DNA from: DASPGQ01 sp035457705
GTDB taxonomy: Bacteria > Acidobacteriota > Vicinamibacteria > Marinacidobacterales > SMYC01
Length of the DNA: 64,000 nt
Assembly: GCA_035457705.1 (NCBI GenBank)
Contig: DATIBD010000087.1
Coordinates: 62,001 to 126,000, forward strand
Direction: 5' to 3'
The first letter of the stretch is position 1, and every line of letters begins with the position of its first letter. The notes under the pieces were generated by a model. That model was not told the origin of the DNA and ran no database searches. It saw only the letters and a program-made list of their open reading frames with translations. Shown in pieces: positions 9,141 through 17,655 of this stretch. Made by a program: the position numbers and the translations under genes.

Positions 9141-10217
9141 TCAAATTTCTGGTCGGTACCGCCCGTCGGGGTGGCGCCGGACGCGTCTCGCCACCTCGAG
9201 CCGGCAAAGCGCCGCGAGCGTGCGCTCGGTGGGAAGCCGGACCGTATCGAGAATCTCGTCCACGTCGAGGGGACGCGCGAGGGACTTCCGCAGAGCCTTC
9301 AGGACGGCGTCTTCGTCCTCGTCGAGCTCGGGCGCCGTCGCGGCTGTCCCGGGAGCGGCCTTGAGTCTCAAGGCCTCGCGAACCTCCTCGCGAAGCTCCT
9401 CCAGAACGTGCTCGGCTCGGGCCACCAGGCATGCCCCGTCTCGAATCAGCTCGTGGACTCCTTCGCTCGTCGTCGAATCGATGGGTCCGGGCACGGCGAA
9501 GACATCGCGGTTCTGGTCGGCGGCGAGCCGTGCCGAGACGAGCGAGCCGCTCTTCGTCGCCGCCTCGACGACCAGCGTCCCCAGGGTGAGACCGGAAATG
9601 ACGCGGTTTCGCCTGGGAAAATTCCGGCCGAGAGGAGGCTCGTGCAAGTCGAATTCCGAGAGGACGGCTCCTGCGGACGCGATCTCCTCGGCGAGCCGCC
9701 GGTGCTCGCGCGGATAGAGGCTGAGAAGACCGGAGCCCAGCACGGCCAATGTGCGTCCACCCTCTTCGATGGCGCCGCGGTGGGCCGAAGCATCGATGCC
9801 CCGGGCGAGCCCGCTGACGATGGCGAGTCCCGCGCGAGCCAGATCCCGGGACAGCCGACGGCTCGCCGCAAGCCCGTAGGGCGTCGGTCTCCGAGATCCG
9901 ACGATCGAGATCCCGAGCGCGTCCTCCGGGCGAAGGGTGCCCCAGACCGAGAGAGCGACCGGAGGATCGAAGATCTGCCTTAGAAGCCGCGGATAGCTCG
10001 GCTCGGTCAGCGCCACGATGAGGTAGCCTTCCCTTTTGGCTCTTTCGAACGAACGCGCCGCTCGGTCGCGCACCTGGATCGGCACGAGGGGATGAAAACC
10101 CTGTAGCGCGCCCGCGCAGCTTCCCGCTGATTTGATGGCGTCCCAGGGGTCGGCGGTTCGCGGCAACCGGGCTCGCGACAAAACCCAGGCCGCCAGTCGC
10201 TCTTCGTCAGAGTCCAT
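9141..10217 (-). CDS. dprA: DNA processing protein DprA
   Basis: DprA binds single-stranded DNA and loads RecA during natural transformation. The chosen ATG gives MDSDEERLAAWVL, the usual N-terminal SAM-like helices; the longer open frame upstream is low-complexity and lacks family features. The extended Rossmann core shows SIVGSRRPTPYG, SGLARGIDASAH and the PLGRNFPRRNRVISGL segment. A winged-helix domain (about 295-358) closes the 358-residue protein. With comF also in the window, this suggests a DNA-uptake capacity, though no uptake pilus genes are here. Confidence 0.95.
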   Translation of the reverse strand: MDSDEERLAAWVLSRARLPRTADPWDAIKSAGSCAGALQGFHPLVPIQVRDRAARSFERAKREGYLIVALTEPSYPRLLRQIFDPPVALSVWGTLRPEDALGISIVGSRRPTPYGLAASRRLSRDLARAGLAIVSGLARGIDASAHRGAIEEGGRTLAVLGSGLLSLYPREHRRLAEEIASAGAVLSEFDLHEPPLGRNFPRRNRVISGLTLGTLVVEAATKSGSLVSARLAADQNRDVFAVPGPIDSTTSEGVHELIRDGACLVARAEHVLEELREEVREALRLKAAPGTAATAPELDEDEDAVLKALRKSLARPLDVDEILDTVRLPTERTLAALCRLEVARRVRRHPDGRYRPEI

Positions 10218-10280
10218 GGTCGTCTCTCTTGAAGACGGAATCGGGGGCCAAGCCCCTCCCCAAAGGACCCACGAAGTTGC

Positions 10281-10310
10281 TTGCACCGTCCCCGTCGGCT
10301 GGGCTACCAT
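10281..10310 (+). promoter_or_regulatory. Possible sigma-70 promoter for the 10.4-14.8 kb genes
   Basis: TTGCAC (10281-10286) and TACCAT (10305-10310) are separated by 18 bases, each matching consensus at four of six positions. It lies in the 160-bp divergent region between dprA and the TPR gene, facing the latter. The match is only moderate. Confidence 0.35.
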
Positions 10311-10324
10311 ACGCCTGCCGCCGC

Positions 10325-10342
10325 CATCACGTATAGGTGATG
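10325..10342 (+). repeat. Leader hairpin CATCAC-GTATAG-GTGATG
   Basis: A perfect 6-bp stem with a 6-base loop lies between the possible promoter and the TPR gene, so it would form near the 5' end of that mRNA. No T-run follows. Its role, if any, is unknown. Confidence 0.3.
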
Positions 10343-10377
10343 CGAACCTCAAAGATTCTGCTGGGAGCGAGCTAGAG

Positions 10378-10764
10378 TTGTCCTCGAGCCTCCGCCCTCT
10401 GACCACGCTCTTGGTGATGACGTTGCTCGGCGTGCCTCTCGCTCTCCAAGCCGCCGCCGACGAGCGCGCGAACGAGGCCAAGAAGCAAGTCTACTTCGGC
10501 ATCGAAGTCGCGCAGCGAGGATTGTGGCGAGAGGCCATCTACCGTTGGGAGAAAGCGGTGGAGCTCGACCCTCGCAACGCGAGCGCCCGAAACAACCTCG
10601 CCGTGGCTTATGAGCAGGCGGGACAGTTCGACGAGGCCAATGTCGAGTACGAGCGGGCCCTGGAGATCGATCCAAACAATCTCTACATCCGGCAGAACTA
10701 CGAGCTCTTCAGGGAAGCTTATGAGCGAAAGAAAAGGACGGATCAGAGATCAGGGACGAACTAG
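10378..10764 (+). CDS. Small secreted TPR protein
   Basis: The 128-residue product has an N-terminal hydrophobic signal (LTTLLVMTLLGVPLALQAAA) and two tetratricopeptide repeats (AIYRWEKAVELDPRN and NLAVAYEQAGQFDEANVEY), ending in a basic tail. The start is uncertain: a TTG at 10378 preceded by GGGAGCGAG is chosen, but TTG 10411, GTG 10414 and ATG 10417 are in frame. It sits 73 bases before a probable lipoprotein and likely shares its transcript. Specific function cannot be read from the sequence. Confidence 0.75.
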   Translation: MSSSLRPLTTLLVMTLLGVPLALQAAADERANEAKKQVYFGIEVAQRGLWREAIYRWEKAVELDPRNASARNNLAVAYEQAGQFDEANVEYERALEIDPNNLYIRQNYELFREAYERKKRTDQRSGTN

Positions 10765-10837
10765 TGCCGTTCCCGCTCGTCTCGCACGCGATGACGGCGG
10801 TAGCTGGGGGTGCCACCAGGTGAGATTGGCCGAGCAA

Positions 10838-11653
10838 ATGAATCGCAGCAGAGCGAGCCGTTCGCGAACCATAGCTGTTGGCCGGCTCACAGTCGGGTTG
10901 GTGCTGGCGTCGGCCATGGCGTGCACGAGCTATTACGAGGTCCCTATCGAGGTCCCGATCTCGGCCAAGCTCGATGTGGAGAAATACAATCGGATTCTGG
11001 TTGCGAGCTTCACCACCCAGACGAACGAAGGTATCGACCTCGACTCCGAGACGGTACGGCTGCTTCGCAACCAGCTTCGCATGCGATCGAACCTTATGGT
11101 CCTCGATGCCGACATCGAGCCGCTGGGAGATTTCTCCGAAAAGACGCTCGAGCAGACGGGCATGCTGGCGGAGTTCGAGAAGGTCGAGCAGCAGGCTCGC
11201 TCGGCCGGCGAAGAAGAGATCTCCCGGCAAGAGTGGATCGATCTCGAGCAGGACAAGCTCCTCGAGGACTCCGAGTACTGGAAAGAGGTTGGAGAGGAAT
11301 ATCAGAATCCGTTGATCGTGACGGGAAAGCTGAGCTTCGGATCCGAGTCGCGGTCGGGCTTCTCGACGAGCGACCGCTACGTGAGGGATTCGTTCAACCG
11401 GCCCACCCTCGTCCGTTCGAACGTCTTCGAAGAGCGCACCGGCTTCACCCTCAACGCGGAGTTCTACTTCGTCGACGGTGAGACCGGCCGGACGATCCAT
11501 CGCGAGCGCTTCACCGAGGAGGTCATCTACGGCCGTGACGAGCAGACCTCGGCCCTCTCCTCGTATTTCGAGCTGATGGATCGGCTGATTCCGAATTTTC
11601 TCAGCATCCTGTCGCCCCAGACGTTCCGGGGAACGAGGGTGCTCTTGAAGTGA
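10838..11653 (+). CDS. Putative lipoprotein of unknown function
   Basis: The 271-residue protein starts with basic residues and a hydrophobic stretch ending LVLASAMAC; the Cys fits a lipoprotein anchor, but the box AMAC is imperfect. The mature part is acidic, with EKVEQQARSAGEEE-type helix and a later beta-rich half (LIVTGKLSFGSE, FTLNAEFYFVDGETGR). The last 100 residues look like a regularly alternating beta domain seen in envelope proteins. A GTG at 10820 is an alternative start. It lies directly upstream of the barrel fusion protein and is probably functionally linked to it. Confidence 0.75.
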   Translation: MNRSRASRSRTIAVGRLTVGLVLASAMACTSYYEVPIEVPISAKLDVEKYNRILVASFTTQTNEGIDLDSETVRLLRNQLRMRSNLMVLDADIEPLGDFSEKTLEQTGMLAEFEKVEQQARSAGEEEISRQEWIDLEQDKLLEDSEYWKEVGEEYQNPLIVTGKLSFGSESRSGFSTSDRYVRDSFNRPTLVRSNVFEERTGFTLNAEFYFVDGETGRTIHRERFTEEVIYGRDEQTSALSSYFELMDRLIPNFLSILSPQTFRGTRVLLK

Positions 11654-11732
11654 GCGACCGAGACCCACGAGCGCTAGGCTTCTCGCCGCCGAGCTTTTCG
11701 CGTCGTCCGGGCAAAACGATACGAGGTATCTC

Positions 11733-14700
11733 ATGAGGTTCACCACCATGCAATCTTCTTCGGCGCCACGGGCGAGGATCGCGTCTATCATTCTTCTGGC
11801 GTCACTGGGCGCGGCGGCGACGGCTTTCGGCCAGGCTTCCTTCGCTCCCTTCTACGGAAAGAACAAAGTCAAGTACGACAAGCACCGGTGGCAGGTCTAC
11901 CGTTCGCCCCACTTCGAGATCTACTACTATCCCGAGTTCGAGCAGGAGCTCGGCCGCCTCGTCAGCTACGCGGAGAGCGCCTACGAGCGGGTCTCGAACG
12001 ACCTGAAGCACGAGATCTCTTTTCCCATCCCACTCATCCTCTATAAGACCTTCTCGGAGTTCGCTCAGACGAACCTCTTCCCCATCGAGGTGCCCGAAGG
12101 GGTCGGCGCCTTCGCCGAGCCGGCCAGGGATCGGATGGTGATCCCCATCGACAGTCCTCCCGACGAGCTCCAGGAGCTTTTCATCCACGAGCTCACCCAT
12201 ATCTTTCAATTCGACATCATCCCGCGATCCCTCGTCCGCCGATCGGTTCCGGTCTGGATCGACGAAGGAATGGCGACCTACATGGAAGACGAGTGGGACG
12301 CGCTCGACTTGATGGTCGTTCGTGATGCGGCCGTGACGGACCAGGTTCCTACCTTCGAAGCTCTCAACGTGGGATTTGCCCGGGCGGCCTACAGCTTCGG
12401 ATCGTCGATTTTCGAGTTCATCGAAGAGCGGTTCGGCAAAGAGGGAGTTCGCCAGTTCGTCTTCGCCCTCAGGCGGGCCGTCGTGGGCGGCGTGGGTGAC
12501 GAGGTCTATCAGCAGGCGTTCCGCATGACTCCCGAAGAGTTCTACCGGGAATGGAAGAGGTGGCTCATCGACCGGTTCAAGCCGTACCGCGACAAGGAGA
12601 TCCCGGACGACTACAGCGTCGACATGTCACCCGACCCCCAGAAGGGCAAGTTCGTCGCCGCGCTGTCCGCCACCCCGTCGCCCTCGAAGGAGCTCATCGC
12701 GGTGATGAGTGTGAACCGCAAGGAGGGCGAATTCGACATCATCCTGCTCTCCGCCCGGGACGGCTCGGTGATCAAGAACCTCACGCCCGGCTACAGCGGC
12801 GCCTTCGAGAATATCGTCGGGCTGGTGGGTGAGGATTCCCTCATGGGCCGCAATATCTCCTGGACGCCGGACGGCAACCACGTGGCCTTCTTCGGACGTT
12901 ATCAGAAGCGGCGGGCGCTCATTCTCGCGAACGTTCTCGACAGCAAGGTTGCCAAGCGAATCGTCGTTCCCGTGGATCGCGCGCTCTTCCCCCAGGTGTC
13001 GCCCGACGGCGAGTGGGTCTACTTCACCGCGCTGCAGGACGGCATTTCCGACGTCTGGCGCGTGAACCTTCAGACCGAGGAGTTTCAGAACGTGACCCGG
13101 GACGCCTTCTTCGACAAGTTTCCCGCGATCACGCCCGATGGCCAGTGGCTCTATTACTCCCGGCGAATCAGCGGCTACGACAAGATCTATCGCCTGAAGC
13201 TCGACGACTCCGGCCAGAAAGAGCAAGTCACCTTTGGAACACACGACGACGCGTCTCCTTCGTTTTCCGACGACGGTTCGGTGATGTTCTACATGTCGAA
13301 CGAGGACGACGGCATCTTCAACCTTCGCTCGATGGACCTCGAGACGGGTGACATCATCCAGTACACCGACGTGCTCGGTGGCAACTTCTCTCCCTCGGTC
13401 ATCAAGGACACCAAGTCGAACGACGACATCCTGTTGTTCACGAGCTACTACAAGGGCAACTGGGGCCTGTACCGTCTTCCGATGGACGAGCCGGTCAAGG
13501 AGATCACGGCGGACACCATCGTGCGAACCGAAGGGCCGGTCATCGACTTCGTGCCCCCGGTGAGCCATCAGGTCATCGCTGAGAACAAGCGCAATAAGAA
13601 GATGTTCGAGAAGTTCTTCGTAGACGGTGCACCGCCCATTGCCGTGGGGGTCACGTCGGGGGGTGATTTCTTCGGCGGAAGCGGAATCAGCTTTTCGGAC
13701 GTGCTCGGAGACCAAAACTTTACCTTCCTTGCGCTCGCGGTACGCGAGTTCCGGAGCTATTACGGCTCGTATACGAATCGAGCTGGACGGCTCCAGTACT
13801 CTCTCGCGGGCTTCGATTCCACGAGCTTCTTCTATTCGACCCCCTACGTTTTTTCCGCGGCCCAGGCCATCTCGCGGGAGAACGCGCTCGCGACCATCCG
13901 ACAGACGGGCACGACCGTCACCGCCGTCTATCCTCTCAGTCGATTCCGCCGTTTCGAGCTCGGCGGCGGGTTCATCCACCAGAGCACGCATTTCGAAGAT
14001 CCATTTCTCAATCCAGACATCAACGTGGATTGCATCGGGTTCTCGAGCCTCGAGCAATGCGCCCAGTACGGCGCGTTGCTGGAACAGCGCTTTCCCAATG
14101 GCAACGTGCTTCCGCTCCAGGCCGCCTTCGTCCAGGAGACCACGCGGTTTCGGGAGTTCGGGCCTCTCGCGGGAAGCACCCTTCTGCTCGGCGCGACCAT
14201 ATCGCCCGGCGGACCGTTCCTCTCGCGACAATCCTTCGACCTCGACGCCCGCAAGTATTTCCAGCTGACTTCGGCGAGCCTCTTCGCGGTCCGCCTTCGC
14301 GGTTTCTGGAGCGCGGGTGACAATCCCGACATCGTGTGGTTCGGAGGCAACGGCGACATGCGCGGCTACGAGTATCAGTCATTCGTGGGCAACAAGGGCT
14401 TTTACGCCAATGCCGAGCTGCGGTTCCCCATCATCGATGCCGCGATTACCCCGATCGGATTCTTCGGTCCCCTTCGGGGAGTCTTCTTCGTCGATCTCGG
14501 AGGCGCCCATTACAACGATCAGCCGTTTCAGCTGTTCTCGAGCGAGCGTCGCCTCTCCTCGCTCGGGGCTCGCTGTGGTCCGGGCGGGAATTCTCCCTGC
14601 GTGTCCGAGGGATGGGGGCTCGGGGGCTACGACCCGGGTACCGGACAGCGCGGCCCGGTCGCGTCCTACGGGATCGGATTGACCTTCAACTTTTTTGGGC

Positions 14701-14792
14701 TTCCGATGAACGTCAACTGGTCGAAGCTGACCGATTTCGCCACGACGGCAGAGGGCTGGAAAACGGATTTCTGGGTGGGCTACGGCTTCTAG
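11733..14792 (+). CDS. Peptidase MA-like / TolB-type propeller / BamA-type barrel fusion protein
   Basis: This is a 1019-residue outer-membrane protein. After a signal peptide (cut near AFGQA) comes a gluzincin-type peptidase domain with H151-E-L-T-H155 and the downstream glutamate in WIDEG (about residues 173-177). Residues about 300-620 contain repeated TolB/WD40-like blades (SPDGEWVYFTAL, TPDGQWLYYSRR, SDDGSVMFYMSN). The last about 350 residues look like a BamA/D15 surface-antigen barrel, with GGNGDMRGYEYQSFVG, and end in a terminal Phe as BAM substrates do. Such a three-part architecture occurs in Acidobacteriota and relatives; substrate and role are not known to me. Confidence 0.88.
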   Translation: MRFTTMQSSSAPRARIASIILLASLGAAATAFGQASFAPFYGKNKVKYDKHRWQVYRSPHFEIYYYPEFEQELGRLVSYAESAYERVSNDLKHEISFPIPLILYKTFSEFAQTNLFPIEVPEGVGAFAEPARDRMVIPIDSPPDELQELFIHELTHIFQFDIIPRSLVRRSVPVWIDEGMATYMEDEWDALDLMVVRDAAVTDQVPTFEALNVGFARAAYSFGSSIFEFIEERFGKEGVRQFVFALRRAVVGGVGDEVYQQAFRMTPEEFYREWKRWLIDRFKPYRDKEIPDDYSVDMSPDPQKGKFVAALSATPSPSKELIAVMSVNRKEGEFDIILLSARDGSVIKNLTPGYSGAFENIVGLVGEDSLMGRNISWTPDGNHVAFFGRYQKRRALILANVLDSKVAKRIVVPVDRALFPQVSPDGEWVYFTALQDGISDVWRVNLQTEEFQNVTRDAFFDKFPAITPDGQWLYYSRRISGYDKIYRLKLDDSGQKEQVTFGTHDDASPSFSDDGSVMFYMSNEDDGIFNLRSMDLETGDIIQYTDVLGGNFSPSVIKDTKSNDDILLFTSYYKGNWGLYRLPMDEPVKEITADTIVRTEGPVIDFVPPVSHQVIAENKRNKKMFEKFFVDGAPPIAVGVTSGGDFFGGSGISFSDVLGDQNFTFLALAVREFRSYYGSYTNRAGRLQYSLAGFDSTSFFYSTPYVFSAAQAISRENALATIRQTGTTVTAVYPLSRFRRFELGGGFIHQSTHFEDPFLNPDINVDCIGFSSLEQCAQYGALLEQRFPNGNVLPLQAAFVQETTRFREFGPLAGSTLLLGATISPGGPFLSRQSFDLDARKYFQLTSASLFAVRLRGFWSAGDNPDIVWFGGNGDMRGYEYQSFVGNKGFYANAELRFPIIDAAITPIGFFGPLRGVFFVDLGGAHYNDQPFQLFSSERRLSSLGARCGPGGNSPCVSEGWGLGGYDPGTGQRGPVASYGIGLTFNFFGLPMNVNWSKLTDFATTAEGWKTDFWVGYGF

Positions 14793-14807
14793 CCTCCTCC
14801 ACCGGAT

Positions 14808-14836
14808 TTGAGTTCCTGTCCGATCTCGATTAGAAT
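14808..14836 (+). promoter_or_regulatory. Sigma-70 promoter of the rplU-rpmA-obgE operon
   Basis: TTGAGT (14808-14813) and TAGAAT (14831-14836) are separated by exactly 17 bases. Transcription would start near 14843 and give a leader of about 33 bases ending in the AGGAGG ribosome-binding site of rplU. Confidence 0.7.
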
Positions 14837-14875
14837 ATCGGGTTCTCGATCGGAAATCGGCAGGAGGATTTGACG

Positions 14876-15187
14876 TTGTACGCGATTATCGAAACGGGGG
14901 GAAAGCAGCACCGAGCCGTTCCCGGTGAGCCGCTTCGCGTCGAGAGAATCGAGGGCGAATCGGGAGACACGGTGCGCTTCGACAAGGTGTTGCTCGTGAG
15001 CCGGGACGGGGAGGTCTCGCTTGGAAGCCCCTACGTGGACGGAGCGAGTGTGGTTGCCACCGTAACGGGGCAGGATCGCGCCTCCAAGATACTGGTTTTC
15101 AAGAAGAAGCGACGCAAGGGCTACCGGCGGACCCGTGGGCACCGGCAGGCGTTTACGGCTCTGCGAATCGAGTCCATCGAGGGTTAG
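14876..15187 (+). CDS. rplU: 50S ribosomal protein L21
   Basis: L21 binds 23S rRNA in the large subunit. The start is set at the TTG giving MYAIIETGGKQHR, the classical L21 N-terminus, because the AGGAGG at 14862-14867 is 8 bases away; a TTG two codons earlier is only 2 bases from that site and is unlikely. The 103 residues are the standard length and include ILVFKKKRRKGYRRTRGHRQ. It heads the conserved rplU-rpmA-obgE operon and is followed by rpmA after two bases. Confidence 0.96.
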   Translation: MYAIIETGGKQHRAVPGEPLRVERIEGESGDTVRFDKVLLVSRDGEVSLGSPYVDGASVVATVTGQDRASKILVFKKKRRKGYRRTRGHRQAFTALRIESIEG

Positions 15188-15189
15188 AA

Positions 15190-15450
15190 ATGGCACACAA
15201 GAAAGGGCAGGGCAGCTCCCGCAACGGTCGCGACAGCCATTCGCAGCGGCTCGGTGTCAAGGCTTTCGGGGGGCAAAACGTCTCCGGAGGATCCATCCTC
15301 GTGCGCCAACGTGGCACGAGGTTCAAGCCGGGCAGGAACGTGGGGCGCGGCAAGGACGACACTCTGTTCGCCAAGGTGACCGGGATCGTCGAGTTCCAGA
15401 GCCGAGGGCGGAAGGGCCGCTTCATCCACATCCATCCCCAGAGCGCTTGA
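15190..15450 (+). CDS. rpmA: 50S ribosomal protein L27
   Basis: L27 reaches into the peptidyl-transferase centre through its N-terminal tail. The 86-residue protein begins MAHKKGQGSSRNGRDS, the conserved tail, without the Firmicutes-type cleaved N-terminal extension. It continues with RLGVKAFGGQNV and ILVRQRGTRFKPG. It follows rplU after two bases and precedes obgE by 30. Confidence 0.97.
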   Translation: MAHKKGQGSSRNGRDSHSQRLGVKAFGGQNVSGGSILVRQRGTRFKPGRNVGRGKDDTLFAKVTGIVEFQSRGRKGRFIHIHPQSA

Positions 15451-15480
15451 CTTACCCATCCGTCCCTCCTCGTTGAGTCG

Positions 15481-16563
15481 ATGTGGATCGACGAGGTCGT
15501 CATCGAGATCGAGGCGGGTCGCGGTGGAGAGGGCGCCGTCAGTTTCCGCCGCGAGAAGTTCGTGCCCCGAGGGGGCCCGGACGGAGGTAACGGAGGCGAC
15601 GGCGGGTCGATCTGGATCCGCGCGAGCCTCGAACAGAATACGCTGTCGGGTTATCGCTACCGCCCGCACAATCGCGCCGAAAGGGGTCGAAACGGCGAAG
15701 GAAGCAACCGGACGGGCCAGAGTGGCAAATCCCTCGAGCTCAAAGTTCCGCTGGGAACCCTCCTGTTCGACCACGAGAGCGGCGAGCTCATCGGCGATCT
15801 GACTCGGGACGGCGAGCGCGTTCTGGTCGCTCGAGGCGGGCGGGGCGGACGCGGCAATGCGTCTTTCGCGACCTCCACGAATCGGGCACCTCGTCGAAGC
15901 GAGCCCGGGTTGCCCGGGGAAAAGAAGCGCCTGAGACTCGAGCTCCGGTTGCTCGCCGATGTGGGTCTCGTCGGTTTCCCCAACGCGGGGAAGTCCACGT
16001 TCATCTCGAGGGTCAGCGGAGCCCGGCCCAAGATTGCCGACTATCCCTTTACGACGCTCGTCCCCTACCTCGGGGTCGTCGAGGTGGACGAAGAGCGCTC
16101 CTTCGTTCTGGCCGACGTGCCCGGGCTCGTGCCCGGGGCGAGCGAGGGAGCCGGCCTCGGAGATCGGTTTCTTCGTCATCTGAGTCGCACCGCTCATCTC
16201 GTGTACTTCATCGAGGTCTCCGAGGCGTCGGGGCGATCGCCCGACGAGGATCTGTCGGCCCTGGCTTCCGAAATTCAGATATACGGGCGGGGAATCGACT
16301 TGAAGCCGGCGATCGTCATAGCGAGCAAAATCGACGCTTTGTCAGACCGAAGCCGGCTCGGCCGTCTGGAGCGGCGTTCGAATGAGATGGGCCTGTCGTG
16401 CTGGCCGGTGTCTTCGGTCACCGGTGAGGGCGTCGAGGCGGTGGTGGTCGAGCTCCACCGGAGAGTCCGAGAGCAACGTTCCCCCGGCTCCCCGCAAACG
16501 GAAGCAAACGCTCCCCTTTCCCGAAAGAGGGTCGCACAGCAATCTGGGAGTTCACGACGCTGA
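15481..16563 (+). CDS. obgE: GTPase ObgE/CgtA
   Basis: Obg is a ribosome-associated GTPase that monitors 50S assembly. The 360 residues comprise the glycine-rich Obg fold (about 1-158, PRGGPDGGNGGDGG) and the GTPase domain with G1 GFPNAGKST, G3 DVPG and an atypical G4 region around ASKID. The C-terminal part after the GTPase domain is short and basic. Its TGA is overlapped by the proposed CTG start of nadD. This operon position is highly conserved. Confidence 0.96.
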   Translation: MWIDEVVIEIEAGRGGEGAVSFRREKFVPRGGPDGGNGGDGGSIWIRASLEQNTLSGYRYRPHNRAERGRNGEGSNRTGQSGKSLELKVPLGTLLFDHESGELIGDLTRDGERVLVARGGRGGRGNASFATSTNRAPRRSEPGLPGEKKRLRLELRLLADVGLVGFPNAGKSTFISRVSGARPKIADYPFTTLVPYLGVVEVDEERSFVLADVPGLVPGASEGAGLGDRFLRHLSRTAHLVYFIEVSEASGRSPDEDLSALASEIQIYGRGIDLKPAIVIASKIDALSDRSRLGRLERRSNEMGLSCWPVSSVTGEGVEAVVVELHRRVREQRSPGSPQTEANAPLSRKRVAQQSGSSRR

Positions 16564-17216
16564 GCCGAGACCGAGCCGCGAGCAAGGTCGGGGTCCTCGG
16601 CGGAACGTTCGACCCGCTCCACGTCGGTCACCTCCGTGCTGCCGAAGCCGTGCTCGACGCTCTGTCGCTCGACCGAGTGCTCTTCGTTCCGACAGCGAGT
16701 CCTCCACATAAGGAAGGACACGAGGTCAGCGGAGTGGAGCACCGCGTCGCGATGGTCGAACGGTCGGTCGCGACGGAGGCCTCGTTCGCGCTATCGCGCG
16801 TCGAGGTGGACCGCGGCGGGCATTCCTATACCATCGACACGTTGACTCAGCTTCGGCGCGAAAGCCCGTTGGCGCGCTTCACGTTCATAGCCGGCTCGGA
16901 TGCTTTCGCCGAGATCGAGACTTGGAAGGATTGGCGACAATTGTTGTCGGAGTTTTCCTTTGCCGTGCACGAACGTCCGGGCTATGGCCTCGAGCAAATC
17001 CAGGCGAGCCTTCGGGGCGTGAGCCGCGTAGTCGATGAGGCCGATGGCCGCTTCGGGCTGGATGAGCCCGCAGTCGTCTTCATCCGCCGCCCGATGTTGG
17101 ACGTTTCGTCGACGGAGATTCGGGAGGCGGTGCGGCGAAGACATTCGATTCGATTTCTCGTACCGGATGCGGTGGCGGGTTATATTCGCGAAAATCGTCT
17201 GTACCAGCGAGGGTGA
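16560..17216 (+). CDS. nadD: Nicotinate-nucleotide adenylyltransferase, proposed CTG start
   Basis: NadD adenylates nicotinate mononucleotide to NaAD, the step between PncB and NadE. The nucleotidyltransferase motif GGTFDPLHVGHL and the late SSTEIREAVRRR motif are both present. No ATG, GTG or TTG occurs in frame before the GGTFDP motif; the first such codon (GTG 16650) would remove it. The CTG at 16560 overlaps the obgE stop as CTGA and lies 9 bases after GGGAG, giving a 218-residue protein of normal length. The obgE-nadD-rsfS order is common in bacteria. Confidence 0.88.
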   Translation: MSRDRAASKVGVLGGTFDPLHVGHLRAAEAVLDALSLDRVLFVPTASPPHKEGHEVSGVEHRVAMVERSVATEASFALSRVEVDRGGHSYTIDTLTQLRRESPLARFTFIAGSDAFAEIETWKDWRQLLSEFSFAVHERPGYGLEQIQASLRGVSRVVDEADGRFGLDEPAVVFIRRPMLDVSSTEIREAVRRRHSIRFLVPDAVAGYIRENRLYQRG

Positions 17217-17593
17217 GGGTAGTCTTGAAGAAGAAAAAATTGAGTCTCGACACGCTCGATCCCATGCTTCGCAACGCGGTCGAGGCGGCACGTGAAAAGA
17301 AGGCGGGGGACATCGTCGTTCTCGATTTGCGGGATCTGGCCAGTTTCACCGACTACTTCCTCGTTTGCTCGGGAACGAGCCAACGCCAGCTCAAGACGAT
17401 TACCGACGAGATCGAGAAGACTCTCCGTTCCGCCAAGCGCAAACCCATCCATGTGGAAGGTTATCCCCGGGGCGAGTGGATTCTCATGGATTACGTGGAT
17501 TTCGTCGTGCACGTGTTTACTCCGTCGAGCCGCGCTTATTACGACCTCGAACGGCTCTGGGGCGACGCAGCCCGGCTCGCGGTGGCAAGCTAG
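17213..17593 (+). CDS. rsfS: Ribosomal silencing factor RsfS (Iojap family)
   Basis: RsfS binds L14 and blocks subunit joining under nutrient limitation. The 126-residue protein shows the family core: DIVVLDLRDLASFTDYFLVC, SGTSQRQLK, EGYPRGEWILMDYVDFVVHVF and YYDLERLWGDA. The GTG start overlaps the nadD stop as GTGA; a TTG at 17225 is a second possibility. Pairing with nadD is typical. Confidence 0.95.
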   Translation: MRVVLKKKKLSLDTLDPMLRNAVEAAREKKAGDIVVLDLRDLASFTDYFLVCSGTSQRQLKTITDEIEKTLRSAKRKPIHVEGYPRGEWILMDYVDFVVHVFTPSSRAYYDLERLWGDAARLAVAS

Positions 17594-17655
17594 AGAGAGC
17601 TCGCCCGGGAGGGTGATTTACGATCGAAGCACGAAAGCGTCACCCGACCGAGAGC

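Noticed and set aside
11718..11730. Palindrome GATAC-GAG-GTATC before the barrel-protein gene as an operator
   Set aside because: It is short and overlaps the ribosome site; nothing else supports regulation.
12627..14231. A 534-residue minus-strand frame
   Set aside because: It is antisense to the propeller-barrel protein; composition is Arg/Gly/Asp-rich shadow sequence.
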